From the NCBI GenBank assembly GCA_025450975.1, contig JANWLI010000063.1, positions 1 to 5,098 of the forward strand: a stretch of 5,098 bases of DNA, written 5' to 3'. Source of the stretch: Candidatus Kapaibacterium sp. Lineage in GTDB: Bacteria > Bacteroidota > Ignavibacteria > Palsa-1295. The notes under the pieces were generated by a model that was given only the letters and a program-made list of their open reading frames with translations, made no database searches and had not been told where the DNA came from. The translations under genes were made by a program, and so were the position numbers. Numbering within the stretch: the stretch's first letter is position 1; each line of letters starts with the position of its first letter. This document shows, in pieces, positions 4,598-5,098 of this stretch.

Positions 4598-5098
4598 GCA
4601 CACACCTCCCACTCCACACTTCGGCGCGATCACGGCGATAAAGTATCAGCAAAAGGATCCACTTCGCGCCTCCATCTACATCGACGCCCGTTTTGCTTTT
4701 GGAGTTAATGTTGCGACGATCGAGCACTTTCGTCTTCGCAAAGGCGACGAGATTGATTCGATTTATTATGAAAAGCTCCAGGCATATGATCGAACGATCG
4801 CCGCACGGCGGATCGCACAGAGATTTCTCAATTCCCGGCGGCGGACGGAGCGCGATGTTCGTCGCAAGTTAAAAGAGAAGGATATTCCGGAAGATGTGAT
4901 CAACGATACTGTCGAAGAATTGAAGACTGCAAAGCTCATCGACGACACTGCCTTTGCTCAGGCATTCATTCACGACAGGCTATTGACAAAGTCAATATCT
5001 CGCGGCAAACTAGCATTAGAACTTCAGGCGAAAGGCGTTAATCGGGATATAGCGAACGAAGTATTGCGCGAACTCACAACTGAGGGCGACGACTTCGA
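4587..5098 (+). CDS. recX: RecX regulatory protein (partial, runs off right edge)
   Basis: The first 170 residues are present and the frame is open at the window end. RecX binds along the RecA filament groove and usually limits RecA activity. After a polar leader (1-13), residues 14-40 (ITAIKYQQKDPLRASIYIDA) form the beta-rich start seen in many RecX proteins. Then come three-helix repeats: a first around 45-83, a second with LNSRRRTERDVRRKLKEK (81-98), VINDTVEELK and LIDDTAFAQAF (117-127), and a third with SRGKLALELQAKGV (138-151) and IANEVLREL. The SRRxTxxxVxxKLxxK and (I/L)DDxxFA patterns are family hallmarks. Position just after recA supports the call. The ATG at 4587 is chosen because homology begins soon after it; an in-frame ATG at 4539 would add residues encoded by the inserted repeat. 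No Shine-Dalgarno sequence precedes it, only C-rich repeat. Confidence 0.93.
   Translation, partial: MASKHTPPTPHFGAITAIKYQQKDPLRASIYIDARFAFGVNVATIEHFRLRKGDEIDSIYYEKLQAYDRTIAARRIAQRFLNSRRRTERDVRRKLKEKDIPEDVINDTVEELKTAKLIDDTAFAQAFIHDRLLTKSISRGKLALELQAKGVNRDIANEVLRELTTEGDDF

Overview
The window looks like chromosomal DNA from a bacterium of the Bacteroidota/Chlorobiota neighbourhood (for example an Ignavibacteria- or Kapabacteria-like lineage). This is inferred, not proven. The reasons are the overall character of the recA-recX pair, the lack of clear Shine-Dalgarno sequences before most starts, and the presence of S23-type four-helix-bundle genes and GC-skewed intergenic repeats of kinds common in such genomes. 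I cannot fix the genus from sequence alone.

Layout. On the minus strand, reading from about 2940 down to 1, there are three units. First is a toxin-antitoxin operon of the HigB/Gp49-like type: a toxin gene broken by a 2-base frameshift, followed by an intact HTH antitoxin. Second is a sensor histidine kinase with tandem PAS-like domains. Third is the start of its partner, a response-regulator receiver domain that runs off the left edge and appears to lead into a thioredoxin-reductase-like output module. On the plus strand, from 3250 rightward, come recA, a truncated S23 four-helix-bundle gene between G-rich/C-rich inverted repeats, and recX, which runs off the right edge. The 313-base space between the divergent toxin and recA starts holds a perfect 20-bp palindrome (likely antitoxin operator), a 93-bp imperfect hairpin built of 10-bp units, and the recA promoter region.

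How the genes work together. The kinase and receiver genes lie 20 bases apart and probably form one two-component system, whose output may be redox chemistry rather than transcription. The antitoxin probably represses its own operon at the palindrome, although the toxin now looks inactive. RecA carries out recombination and SOS signalling, and RecX modulates RecA filaments. Here their usual adjacency is split by a small decayed insertion whose last codons overlap the recX start.

The most interesting points are the broken toxin that can be repaired on paper by removing one AG dinucleotide, the S23 cassette with terminal inverted repeats and a possible G-quadruplex between recA and recX, the long 10-bp-unit hairpin, and the kinase with an unusually long insert between its phospho-accepting His and its ATP-binding core.
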